DNA of 64,000 nt. It comes from Polytrichum commune. Taxonomy: Eukaryota; Streptophyta; Polytrichopsida; Polytrichales; Polytrichaceae. Positions 20,551-33,022 of the stretch are shown piece after piece. Below the pieces are notes generated by a model. The model had not been told where the DNA came from, ran no database searches, and was given only the letters and a program-made list of their open reading frames with translations. Each line of letters opens with the position of its first letter. Position 1 is the first letter of the stretch. Position numbers and translations under genes: made by a program. The stretch is taken from contig OX485807.1 of the NCBI GenBank assembly GCA_950295325.1, forward strand, positions 41,756,440-41,820,439, given 5' to 3'.

Positions 20551-23092
20551 ACTGGCCCCGACACTGCTCCAAAGAAGGAAGCAAGTCATCCTTTTGTCCT
20601 GGTGTCAATTATGAACTCGTGGGTGGTGTCACAGTACAAGGGCTGTTTGTGCGATGGCGTCACCAAGCCCAGCTTTAGTTGTCACGATGAGATGGGGTGA
20701 CAGTAACTTAACTCAGTGGATAGAATAGTGGGGAACCCTTCTTTCGAGGTGAGTCGATTGAGGGTTTAGGGTTCATGTAGGCCGCTCGCCTGCTGGATTC
20801 TAGATAATAGTGGGTTGGAGGTGTTCTCATGTAAGCCAACCAACCACATTTTGGTGGGCTACTAGAATGTGGAGGGCCTTGGTTCTGGGTCGTTAGATTT
20901 CCATGCATATACAAACACCACCCCAACATATTCCATTTACATTTGTCCTTATTTGAGTGGCCTACATGGAGCTCACCCTAAATAGAACGGGCATGCAAGA
21001 AGAATTGAATGAGCAAACCTAGATATAGATATGTATAGGTACTTGAGCATGTGTAACTCATTGAATTCATTGTCATCAAACATTGCTTCATTCCGTGGCA
21101 AAGGATACTTGCATGGGACTTGCATTATGGGAGCATGAGGTATGCAGGTGTGTGTGTGTGTGTGTTTTTCTTCCCCCCTTCCATCTTCTAATGATCGGCT
21201 TTACCTTTTCAACTTTGGCTTTCATTAGCAAATGTATGTTGGAACACCAATACAAATCGGATTGGAAATTCCCCTCATTTAGTTGTGATCATCAGAAGTG
21301 CATATATGTTGATTTCTTGAGTGAAACATAATATTTTTCTCAATTATATTGCCTATTGAGTGTGGAATAGTTAATAAAATTGAAGGCATGCTCTAGTTGC
21401 TTTTGAGAATGTGTCTTTATGGTGTTTGTTCTTAGATTCATACCTAACCACACACCGTTCAAATATGGGTGTCCGAGCAAGAGAAGTAACTGAATAACAC
21501 ACCTGCATACGTCATACAACAACACATCCCTTGATTAGCTCCCACCTAACCACATTACCATACTTAGTTATGTTAAACTTAACTAGAACTTGAGGTTGTA
21601 TCATTGTATCACGCACGAGCTAAGTATAACACGATCGACATCATCTTCTAGCGCTTTACCTAGCAATCCATGAGATTCATTTTAAGTAGACTAATTAAAT
21701 TGATAGCATGGTCATGAAGCTACTAATTAACTATCATCGAGCTATCACATCTCCTTAGCACTCATTAACTTTGTTACAAGCGATATGTGCACATCTTTGG
21801 GCATGTCAAAACTCGAGCAATTAGAGACCACCATGTATGCCATCCCTATAAAACTAACTTAGGTAATAAAGCAAGGTGCCCTTGTGAATGTTGGATGCTT
21901 TCTCAATTCCATGTCTAGCTCCAATCTCTAACTATGGAGAAAGGGGGGGGGGGTCTCTCATCAATGCATTTAAGTTCTTCCTCTAGGCATTTCATGCATC
22001 CTTTGATTTGAACCATTTGGCCCTTGCTCCCCAAACCTCCATTGGACGCAACCAAGGACTAGGTTGGTCTTCTCGTCTCCAATCGATATACCATTGTTAA
22101 GCATGGCCCCAATGTTATGCGGGGTCGGGAATATGTTGGTATAGATCCCTAGAAATTGCCCAACCAATTCATCAAAATTAGGTTTTGAGGCTTCATATTT
22201 CTGAATTCCACTTTTAACATGGCATGCTACTTTTGACGTCCTAATACATCCATATCTCATTAGAACACTCTCTAGCCTCACGTGTGTTGTAGAACGAATG
22301 TGTCTAGAAGCAATTGAATAATGTCCACAAGTCACATTGAGAACACTTGCTTCAGTTTGGGGTTGGGGTTAGTCGTCATGCATGGATTGATGAAAATGAA
22401 TCTAGTGTTGTAGAGAGATTTCGGAGTCGTTGCCCATTTCATTTTTTGTATCGCACCGCAAGCAACATTGCAACTATAGGGTTGTAGTTGATTTCATAAG
22501 CTTTGACAAACTCATGTGGACTTTACCGCATAGCCATCCTTATATGACAATAACTAAGAGGATTGTTAGGGCAACCACACACTAGTTAAAACAATCACAA
22601 AGATGTGTCACACGGTCACGTGACCCATCAAAATTTGAACAATTATAGTTGTAAACCGAAATGTAAAGAGAGAGGATGCCAAGTTGATGCCTTGCTGCCT
22701 CTTCATGTGTGCAATGAAAAAATCAAGTTATGATTGGACATGTGACAACACAACATACCATTGTAGTCATTTTAACAAACTACGTGGTCGATTCAACAAT
22801 CCCCTAACTATAAATCCCTTGTTGTTTCGCATGTGGCAAACCCCAAAATCGTCAACATAAAAAACTTGCCAAAGCCTCGGTAGTTGCTCATGTCAACAAT
22901 CATTCATGTTGGTTCTATGTATTGCCATGTAGGCAACCTGGTAAGCCTAAACCCTAAACCACAACAAGTGTGAAACGCATGCTGACTAAAGTGGCTCATG
23001 TAGCTCAAACAAATGGGAATGGGCCTTTGAGTGTCCAAACTTTGATACCTAATTTGTGATCATGTTTGGATGTAAGTTATTCAATAAAAGAA
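20551..23092. other. Gene-free stretch with repeat fragments
   Basis: Holds a roughly 65-bp motif at 20850-20915 ('accacattttggtgggctactagaatgtgg') also found at about 41890. It also has a (GT)n run near 21148 and a family G fragment at about 21195-21550. No gene is supported. A minus-strand open frame of 121 codons at 22335-21970 has protein-like composition but no recognisable family. Confidence 0.45.
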
Positions 23093-23480
23093 GTAAAGTA
23101 GACGTGCCTAATTCGGTTACTTAATATACTAGACACCTATAGTTGAATGGTATGTGGTTAGGTGTGGCTCCAAGAAAGGACACCAAAAAAGCGTGTGTTT
23201 GAGAAAGATTAGATTAGGCCCACAAAAACATGATAACATTATGGGCTCCACGTTCAACATAATTGGGAATTTTATTTGATTTTTTACTTGGAAGGGGGGG
23301 GGGGGGAGATGACATATATGTCCACTTAATGAACACAAGAGTTTATAGTTTGATATTGAAAAAGATATTCATATGATCTCCAAAAATCAAGAGGAAAGTG
23401 GCTACGTCCTCAATTTGGATTTTGCTAATCATCTCACAAGGTAGAAAAACAGAAGATAATAAATGACCACTACCGGTGCA
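23093..23480 (-). repeat. Dispersed repeat family G copy
   Basis: Begins 'aagtagacgtgcctaattcggttactt' and runs through 'tggtatgtggttaggtgtggctcc' to 'cattcatatgatctcc' and 'aggaaagtggctacgtcctc'. It contains a poly-G run at about 23295-23305. Its reverse-complement core matches 34690-35137. Confidence 0.75.
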
Positions 23481-24027
23481 CTAGACTAGGAGTAGAGTGA
23501 TTCTAACGTGGACCCAAAACGGCTTATTGTAAAAGTGGTGGCCTAAAGAGAATGCAATGAAAGGCCGGATGTAAAAATTTGTTGGACAGATCATGTTTCA
23601 CACCACTTGCTATCGTTTTTGGGTGCCATCGAGTTAACCATCTCGTTTGCATTCGTATGCAGAGTAGGATACACTGATGCTCCGATTAGGGGAGACTCTA
23701 TTATACAAATAGGGAGTTTGACTTACTTGCCTCTTTGGAAAAATGCAACCAATTATTTATAGGACATCAAATTACGGGCAACAACTTGCATTCCTTCTCA
23801 TCTCCTCTACTCCATCTCCGAAAAATGTTGCACAAATCTCAAGCCACTCTTTCTGCCCAAATCCGCTAATTTTCATTGTTTTTCTACCTCACTCCTCACA
23901 TGTTACGTGTACCCCAGGAGAAGTGGCATGGTTGGGAAAAGTAACCATTTAAGACCCCACATGCCTTACAATGAAGGGAGATAGAAAGTAAGTGTGAGAA
24001 GAAATCCCATATTGCCATGGCCGAGCT

Positions 24028-24354
24028 AAACTAAATATGATATTTAATGTTCGATTGCATTTCATGTTGTTACCACCCTACCTTGCTCAACACTAATCTT
24101 CAATTCCTTGATAATTAGTGTTAGAAGATATGCCAGAAGGTGTGCTGGAATTCTCCTTTTATCATTGTTAATTTTTTTCTTCCATATCCTTACTAACACT
24201 AAATTCAAACACGTAACTTCCACATATTACCATAGTTCATGTTTAGTGTTTGAGTTTACATTTAATGTTACTTACTTTCATAGGGTTATTGACATTTAGT
24301 GTATGCGTTCATATTTAGTATCTCAAACACTAAATATCATATTGAATGTAGTTT
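24028..24354 (+). mobile_element. Family F MITE, plus copy of an inverted pair
   Basis: The ends are inverted repeats built on ACTAAATATGATATTTAGTG, itself a palindrome. The interior ('gttaccaccctaccttgctc', 'cattgttaattttttt') is nearly identical to the copy at 50422 and, reversed, to 24601-24922. No coding sequence. Target duplication unclear. Confidence 0.85.
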
Positions 24355-24600
24355 ATGTAAATGGCTCTTTTGTGTGAACGGATCCGTGAGTAGGGCCGTG
24401 GTGCCAGTGACGTCCCTTGCCTTCTATACTATTGCATGCTTTACAGCTCCTTGTCACAATGGTTCAGGACTGATGTCATACAGGACGCAGATTTTTCCAA
24501 TGAGGTGGCCACTGTAGGAAGGTACACTAAATAGCCCTATTACTGTGGGCCACCGTGTTTTTATAGAGCCCACGCTAATTCCATAACATTATTCAGCAAC

Positions 24601-24922
24601 ACCACACTAAATATGATATTTAGTGTGTGATACACTAAATACAAATGGATGCATTAAACATCAATAGCTCTATGAAAGTAAGTAACATCAAATGTAAATT
24701 CAAACATTAAATATCAACTACGGTAATATGTGGAAGATCCATGTTTGAATTTAGTGTAAGTGAGCATATGAAAAAAGGGATATAATAAGGGAGGTGACAA
24801 TAGCGAAGGCAGCGGCACATTTATGTCTAGCACTAATTATTAAGGAATTAAAAATTAGTGTTGAGCAGGGTAGGGTAGTAACAACACTAAATGTAATCAT
24901 ACATTAAATATCATGTTTAGTC
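24601..24922 (-). mobile_element. Family F MITE, minus copy of an inverted pair
   Basis: Reverse-complement copy of the F element at 24028, separated from it by about 245 bp of other sequence. The two can pair as a hairpin of roughly 320-bp arms. Confidence 0.82.
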
Positions 24923-24973
24923 TAGGTTCTTATGTGGGGCCAACAGAACCGGTTGTCTGAAGATTCAAGAACT

Positions 24974-25567
24974 CAAGGCCAGTTTACACCATTGGACCGT
25001 GAAGTCGGACCATGGAAGATGGCCTTTTTTCACAGTCTGACTTGCTGGTCCAAACTTCTATGGTCCGATTTCTTAATAAAAAAAATTTACAAAGCTTTTG
25101 GGCCCCTCACTAGGTGTAAATTGAATGTGGACTAAGAGGAATAGCCATGCACCAAAAAATGAATACGCTGATTTTATTTAATATATGTCCAAAAAGGGCA
25201 GTTTTGAAAACAAAAAAATCAAAGCTGGACCATTCTTTTGTCTTCTCTTGTCGTCATCTTCTCTTCCCCCAAAAAAAAATCATTAAAATTTTATCATCAC
25301 AATATTTCTCTGTCATGGGCCCTTGACTTTCCCTACTAGAGCAGTCTTTTTTTGCCCCTCCACCGCAAAACCCATTTGGACCATGCCAGTGGATAATGTA
25401 GGCCTTAAAATACATCTTTTGGGGACCTCAAACTCCATGGTGTGTCATTATGACATTTTTTTCCTTGGTGTAAACCGATGTGGTCCCAGGACAAGTGCCA
25501 ACAACCAATCACATATTTTATAGGGCCTTGGGACGACTTCATGGTCCATGGTGTAAACAACCCCTTA
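24974..25567 (+). mobile_element. Family J TIR element
   Basis: The left end 'aaggccagtttacaccattgg' and right end 'ccatggtgtaaacaacccctt' are inverted repeats. They continue inwards as 'ccgtgaagtcg' and 'cgacttcatgg'. The GGCC..TTTACACC core of the end resembles the TIRs of B and of the 243-bp array. Target duplication not clear. Non-coding. Confidence 0.7.
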
Positions 25568-26400
25568 TACACGGGTTGCTAATTTTTGTGAAGTTGAGTT
25601 GGAATGTGGGCATGCGAACCTAGGGTTTGACGTGACCCTCCAACATGTTAGCTGGTGTTACTTTGTTTAATCCCTCAATAACTGACTGAAAGTTGTTGCC
25701 ATCATTGTGAACATGGACCAGGTTGGGTCACTAAATAGGGATCTAAACAAGGGAGTATGCTCTAAATAATGTTATTTCTCATAATGAGAATTAGTGTGAT
25801 TACTAGAAGAAAAATTAGCATGGGTCAAACTAATTGTTTTTCCTATAAAAGAAATGTGGGTGTGATTGTTTGATTTTGTGCTACTATTGTCCGGTAACTA
25901 ATATTTGATGTGTTGGTTGGTGTGAGACCAAATCCACCACCCTTAAGCGTCCTAGTCCGGGTGATGACTTTGAGAATCACATTTGTCTATCACAACATGG
26001 AACCATATGCAAGGTGATTTTCATGTTTAAATGAACATGCATTGTCTCACTCATTGTACTTCATTAATGTTGGCCTCTTGGCTTGTGCTAGAGTTGGCTT
26101 TCTCAAGAGTCCAACCCGCGGCTTTAGCCGCACATGCCCTCAATGATTTTCCCCTTGCATACTTTGACCCAACCTCCTTTGTCTTCCCCTCGCGGAAGTC
26201 CTCCACCTTCTCCATTACTTGTGCACTTGATTTATTTAATAGAGAGGATACAAGCGTTAAAAAACGCTATTTCCCATAATCAATCCTAAGTGCAATTACT
26301 TATGAAACCCACACGTGCCTCCACCTAACCTAATGTGGCCAACTACTTATCTATAAACTAATATAGTCTAATATAGTCTATAAACTAATGTAATAATATA
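25568..26400. other. Gene-free stretch
   Basis: No gene or element recognised. An 82-codon open frame (26031-26279, +) has no supporting features. Confidence 0.4.
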
Positions 26401-26850
26401 AACTAATCAGTCTCAGCCGCAGCTAACCAGCTACCCAAAATACAGTCCCGGCCACAGCCATCCAGCTGCCTCCAATGCAATCACAACCACAGCTAACCAG
26501 CTGCCTCCAATGCAGTCGCAACCACAGCTAACCAGCTGCCTCCAATGCAATCACAACCACAGCTAACCAGCTGCCTCCAATGCAGTCGCAACCACAGCTA
26601 ACCAGCTGCCTCCAATGCAATCACAACCACAGCTAACCAGCTGCCTCCAATGCAGTCGCAACCACAGCCATCCAGCTGCCTCCAATGCAATCACAACCAC
26701 AGCTAACCAGCTGCCTCCTGATACAGTCCCGGCCACAGCTAACCAGCTGCCTCCTGATACAGTCCCGGCCACAGCTAACCAGCTGCCTCCAATGCAATCA
26801 CAACCACAGCTAACCAGCTGCCTCCTGATACAGTCTCCCCTAGCCGCTAA
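26401..26850. repeat. 35-bp minisatellite, about 12-13 copies
   Basis: Unit 'cagctaaccagctgcctcc', then 'aatgcaatcacaacca' or 'aatgcagtcgcaacca', period 35 bp. In the centre the two variants alternate strictly, making a 70-bp higher-order repeat. Two units near the end instead have 'tgatacagtcccggcca'. Because 35 is not a multiple of three, all frames cycle, so the open frames here are not genes. GC-rich in an AT-rich setting. Confidence 0.95.
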
Positions 26851-29114
26851 TCGAGCATTTCCCTAAGTCTTTGTTTTCGATCCTTTACTAATGAATTAAT
26901 CTAACCCACTAATTCCACTAAATAACTACCTAATCCCCACATGTTGTCTCAAGCTCTAAGAGCTCACTCCACTTGAGAGGAATTGAGAGAGAGAACTTAA
27001 CTAATTAAATTCACTAAAAACTAATGTCCTACACGCGTAGCTCAAGCTTTTAAGAGCTTGCTCCCTTGAGAGCGCTTGATGAAGAGAGAGAGAAATGAGA
27101 GAAAAAACACCTTAAGTAGCAAAGAGGGAGAGAGGGAGAGAGGGGGAAAGAGGTGAGGATAGGGTGAGAGGATTGGCACCTCCAATCACAATCCTTTAAC
27201 CCTCTCCTCCAAAGTAGGGACTAATCCCCATCCACCAAGCTTCCTTCTTCCCAAACTACCAAGGTGGATCCAAAAGTGGGCATTTAACTCGCGGAGCTCA
27301 CCTTGCTTCACCTTACCCCCCACTCACCTAATCAAGGCATCCTCTTATTGAAGTTAAACCTTGAAATTACTACACAACACATTCTAATGCCTAAACTTAA
27401 ATCCATACCACACTTCACTCTTTTTATGTTTTGTGAATAATCATAGCACATCAAAGTCACACTAAAATTGGTTTCGAAGACTTAATCACCACATGTGGGC
27501 ACCATTTTGGGCTCACAGTTGGAAATCTTCATGGAGACTTAGGGGCAGATCCGGGGTCTTGGACCCACGTCAATTCCACCCTGACTAGGAAATTAGTGTG
27601 ACCCACACCAATTCACCACCCACGTGAACATGATTATTGTACATTTAGTGTACCTTCAAAGTTGAATGCAACTATCATATACACTAAATAGGATCATTAG
27701 TGTGACTAACAATGTACCATTTCATAACTATCCATACTACTTAGTTTTACTATGATAGTAATCATAAGATTGGATCCAAATTATTGGGTGTAATAGTAAC
27801 TATTGCATTAAACAAGCAAGAAGACACACACTCACACAACTCCACTTGTCTCCACATGTCAGATCATGAAATCGATTCTCTCTTAGTGAGTTGAACATAA
27901 CATTATTCAGATCCATCACAATGTGATGTGGGACTGTCAATATCCTGCAAATTATTCCCCACATTCAATATGAATGTGTGTAGAATATTGTCAGTCCCAC
28001 AGAACATTGTGATGGAAATGAACAATGTTATGAAACTGCAACACAAGAAACCACTCTATTCAAAAGGTCGCACGAATGACCCTATTTTTGTATAGTGTGA
28101 AAGGGTGGAAATGAAAACCGAAAAAGAAGAATGGATGGATTGGAGGATTTTGTGAACGTGTGATCTTTTGGAAAGAGAAGAGGGGAAGATGTGCCTTTAG
28201 GTCTTTCGGCACCTCCACTTGGGTGCTTTGGAAGTGATCCAAATGCCTACTTTAGAATGAAGTGTGGATCTACATGTATGCTTTTTGGCACTGAATCTTT
28301 GGCTTGGATTGATGCTACATGTTTCCTATAGTTTTCGTTGTTCATGACACATGCAATTGTGGGAGAAAGTAGGCTTCAATCTAGGCCCATGTTTTGACTA
28401 AGGTAGATAGTGCTAAAACCGTCACTTTAAGCATCGAGTGCATCCATTGTTGTTAGGTTGATGAAGTTGTAGAATTTCTTTTATTGAAACAAATGGTTAG
28501 TGATTGCAAAGGATTCTAACACACCAAAGTATGAACTTACTATACAAACGATGGAGTGGTTCAAAGTTTTATTGATAGATGTACGAAAATCAACAGGGAA
28601 ACATGATGTTGAGGTGGTGGACATTTCTCAAAACAAATATGTACTTACTGTGCAAGACTTCAAGGTGTTGGTGTTGGTGTTGGTGTTGGTGGGATGTTGG
28701 TTTTAGCACCATGTGCGTTGTGTTCATGGATTTTTGCACTCGGTAAGTATTTGCTCCAATAACTACACTAACTATGATATTTAGTGTCATCAATTCTAAT
28801 TGTCTTGCTCAATACTAATTGTAAACTACGGTACAATGTCAGCAACACTAAATGTTAACCCATCCTTATTAGTCATTCCTTGTAAATTTTTGTGGGGATT
28901 AGAGAATTACAGTGTTGCAAATACTGCCACTTACCAAGTTATTTTTCATCCAAGTTTCAATCATCCATGACAATATTTCATCATAAGTTGCTGACAAGAG
29001 AAGGTAGGGTTTTGGCCAATGGCATATACATTTAAGGTAGTTATATTTAAGGAGTACTACCTTAAACCTTCTATTCAAGGCCAGAAAACATGCGATGAAC
29101 ATTACCTACCAACT
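26851..29114. other. Gene-free stretch
   Basis: Contains purine-rich AGAG tracts (27080-27150) beside a short duplicated 'gctcaagc..taagagct' motif (26950 and 27041). Also present are the palindromic E element at 27896-28032 and a (GGTGTT)n run at about 28665-28691. A degraded piece of family F ('actatgatatttagtgtc') lies near 28770. No gene seen. Confidence 0.45.
27896..28032. mobile_element. Palindromic MITE, family E
   Basis: A 137-bp near-palindrome. CATAACATTATTCAGATCCA at the left folds onto the complement of the right end (GAACAATGTTATG). 'GGGACTGTCAATAT' folds onto 'ATATTGTCAGTCCC'. Copies lie at 32598 and 36561. Confidence 0.88.
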
Positions 29115-29375
29115 CAAGTTTTTGACCCGATCGGTGAACTCACGGAGGCCATTTCCACAAAATAGGCTTGGATGTGGCATTTGTAACCTTCTACTAACAT
29201 GTCACTATAATTTTAGGGTTGTTCTAACCACTTAAATATTTCATACTAGCTAATGTTTTTGGTCAGATCGGCCAACTTCTAGAGGTAGTTTTTGTAAATT
29301 GGATGCAAATTTGGCCTCTCTAACCTCCTACCAATCTGTGCTAATGTTTTCAAGGCATTCTAACCACTTGTGCTA
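29115..29375. repeat. Diverged direct duplication, about 135 bp
   Basis: 'gtttttgacccgatcggtgaactc..ggaggccatttcc' near 29117 recurs as 'gtttttggtcagatcggccaacttc..gaggtagtttttg' near 29257. Both are followed by 'aacc..ctaccaa/ctaacatgt' and 'ttctaaccactt'. Non-coding. Confidence 0.65.
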
Positions 29376-31442
29376 GACGTCCTACCATGAGTGTCATGTC
29401 TGTGCGCACACAATAATTACTTACTAATCCATTTTTAGGTAATACATCGCAAGTTGTCTGATGAGCACTTTTCACTAACACATTCAACACCTAGCCTTTG
29501 TCAACCCTAAGGAATATGTTAGCATATAAGAAAATAACCAATAAGATGATACCAACAATGAGTCTACACTTTAACCCTTAAGGGCTCATGTAACCCAAAA
29601 TGGGTCGCCACCTAATATTCCCATGGGTTTGCGACCCATTAGGTGGCAATCTACGTGGTTGGAACGTATGTATTGGTTCAAGGTGTTGCCCACTATCATG
29701 TGGGCCAAAATAACATTTATAAAAGCCATACTCCAAGCATGTATGATTTTTTGAGGGTTTGGAACAACCTGTTTTGGGAGGTGGTCCCATGAGCTAGCCA
29801 ATATGTTGTCAAGTGCAAATATAACCACATGGGACCTTTCTAGTTTGTAGCCCATACATTTCAACTAGCATGCCCAAATTGGGTGGGGTTTTCTCCCACT
29901 GGACAAGATCACGGTTGTGCATGACTCCATTGAACATATGTGGCAAACTTGAGTGTACATGTCAAAGACCTCAGTCAAAGGGTAAATCTCCAAAGTTGTC
30001 ATGATTTGGCCCTTCAATTTTGAGGGTGACGAACTTGATATAAATTTCATAAAAAAAAACCCCAAATTGTTGGGAGGAGCTCACTTGACAACCATATACT
30101 ATGTTATTGTCAAATTTCTAGCTTGCAAAAAATCATGCATTGACCCCAGTGGGCATCAAACGAGAAAATTCAAATGTTTTGGAGTTGCCCCTCGATGAAG
30201 ACCCTATCACATGTCATTTTGACCTTGCATATGTGATCTAGTTGACTCCAAACTTTCACGTCAAGAATATGTGGTAATGTAGTTTACATCCGTACAAGAA
30301 AGACATATTCTATTTTGCTACATGAGTGAAAATTCAAGCACTAGTGTTGGACTTGCATGGAAATGGAATGCGAATTGCTTGAGGATATAGGGGCAAAATC
30401 CCTTGCTCAACACTAAATTGTTTTTAACTCAAGGTTTGCCATCCATCTGTACTACCACATATTTCTAGGATGCTACATGTTCAACTCCACAACTCACAAG
30501 CATACACACACACACACTCTCTCTTTGAGCTATCTTTGCAGAAGTGAATTGAGAGAGCCAAAACGCTCTAGGACTACCCTTATGTACTTCAAAATACCCA
30601 CCTACTAGGTGGTTCAACTTGGTAGGTTGGCACCTTGACAAAACATTGTAACTAGTTGTTCTAATGTTTTTTTGGCCATTATCAATTATGACCAATTGGC
30701 ACACTAAGATCATAAAAATTGTCAACTAGTATAGGACTCACAATGTCAGTTTCATCAACTTTGGACCTATAAGTTGTTTTCATGTCACCTAAGTTACTAA
30801 GACTACATATTTACCACTATCAAGCAAATTGCTCAATAGTTAAAAAGTTCAAAACCAATTAGTGAAAGATCTAACATCTAGTTGTACTACGGACATATTT
30901 GAAGCCAAGTAGTAAACTTACAGTTTTTTTGCCCACCTCACAATACATGATTAACTAGTCAATTTTGATGGGTTAATTTACGAATGGTATTTCCATCCTT
31001 AAACACTATCTTAACACCTTGCAATATGCACCCATTTATGCACATACAAATGCTTATGGGAAGAGGAAATGGCCAAGGATACATGGTGTCTACGTACAAA
31101 ACATTCATTTGGAAGGTGAAAAACACACACAACTATTGTAAAGCTTGAAAGAGATTATTTGACTCTATAAATAACATCAAAACCCCTGCAATAGTCTAGT
31201 AGGATTTAGTTTGGATGAATTGGCCTGGAATTTGTAGGGGACATGTACTAGAGTCATTTTCATCCATGATGGATGAGTTTACATAGGTGTCACGAACCCC
31301 AAGCCAAAGGAAATTTCTGTATATGAGCGTAAATTCCAATGATTCATCCAACAAAAATGGCATGAAATAATGTTTAGTCCATAGGTTACTTTTTAAAGTT
31401 GATTTGATAATTAAATTGGTTTAAAGACCTTGAATTAGTCAC

Positions 31443-31490
<48 letters not shown>

Positions 31491-32972
31491 CGCTTGTAAA
31501 AACAAGTAGGGTGCTTAACCATGATTAGAAGCATATCCATGCTACTAAACTAGGGTTAACACATTAGGGTTGGTGTACCATAGGTTCTAGGAAATCACCT
31601 TACCTAAGTAACCCAATATAAGCCATGAACCCTAATGGAGCAAGTCTTTTCTACTCTTCACGTGAGCAAGAGACGCTCCTCACATTGTTTATACTTACTA
31701 AGGAGGTACATATGTCCTAACTGTGGGAGCACTTAGGGTAAATTGACTAGAGGATTACTCAACTTGAGGGAGCTCAACATGGCTAATGAACACGCACATT
31801 ATTGTTTTATTGTAATGAGCTTTGAATGAGATTTGAAATATGACAACAAGCCTATAATATGATGTGAGTGAGAGACATGGATGACAACTGGGCTCTACTG
31901 ACATTCACCTTGCATGTGAGCACTAACCTCATTGCAATGATTTTGGGTCTTATGGGTGCATGTGAGGCATGCCCTTCACATATTGAGTACATAAAATAGT
32001 TATTTGTTCTAATTTCATACTTTATGATATGAGCATGATTGTTACTAGGAGGAAGTCAACCTAATTTACACCTTCATAATGATGGAAAGGATTTACTATT
32101 TTCAATTAATTAAGGCATAGGTTTCATTTGCATGAACACAAATATGAGAAGTTCAACTCAAACCTATCATTATTGGTTACCTTTGTATTTAAAAAAACCT
32201 TTGCCATATTTTGCGAACTTATAAAATAATATACAAAAAATGTAACTTGTTCATAATGTTATAAGTTCTCTCGACACAATTCTTCTATACTTTGCAACAT
32301 AGTAGCCAATGTATAGCAAACAAGTCAGATGCTAATAACACATGGGAAATCTAATAGCAAACCAAATTTGCACAATAATATTAGTTTAGTCACAAGATGT
32401 GCCTACACATGATTTGGTAAGGCAAATCCAAACCCTAAATGCATAGCATAAAATACAGGGTTTAGAAGCAAAGATGCTAACAAATTCTTTAAAAGGTTAC
32501 ACCTAATGCATCAAACTACAAAGAAACCGATTTGGATATAACTAAAGTTAATGGGGCCATTCTTGCTTAAACTAAACTTATATGATGCTTGCAAACTGTA
32601 TAACATTATTCAAATCCATAATAATGTTATGTGGGATTGACAATATTCCACTAAATATTCTCTACATTCAGATGGAATTTTTTTGTGAAATATTGTCAGT
32701 CCCATATAACATTGTTATGGATGTGAATAATGTTATGTGCCTAGATTTACACAAACTTTGATTAGCACCTGCATACAAATCAGACTTACAATTTATTTTC
32801 TTTTTATATTCTCCATTTCTACACATAGAAATCACAAACAAAAAAAATTAAGCAAGATAATGAGATTGTCATGTGTCTAGAGGATGATCCCCCCCCCCTC
32901 TTCCCCTTGTGGTATAATGAAGAAGAAGTTGAAGGGTTTGGCCTCTGGAAGTGGAAGTCCAAGCTTTGAAAA

Positions 32973-33022
<50 letters not shown>

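Noticed and set aside
21970-22335. 121-codon minus-strand frame
   Set aside because: Protein-like composition but no recognised family, start context or splice partner.
26563-26866. Repetitive protein-like frames in the 35-bp array
   Set aside because: A 35-bp period shifts frame every unit. The frames stay open only because the repeat lacks stops.
31445-33018. Long CT tracts as possible regulatory GAGA elements
   Set aside because: Simple microsatellites with no gene nearby.
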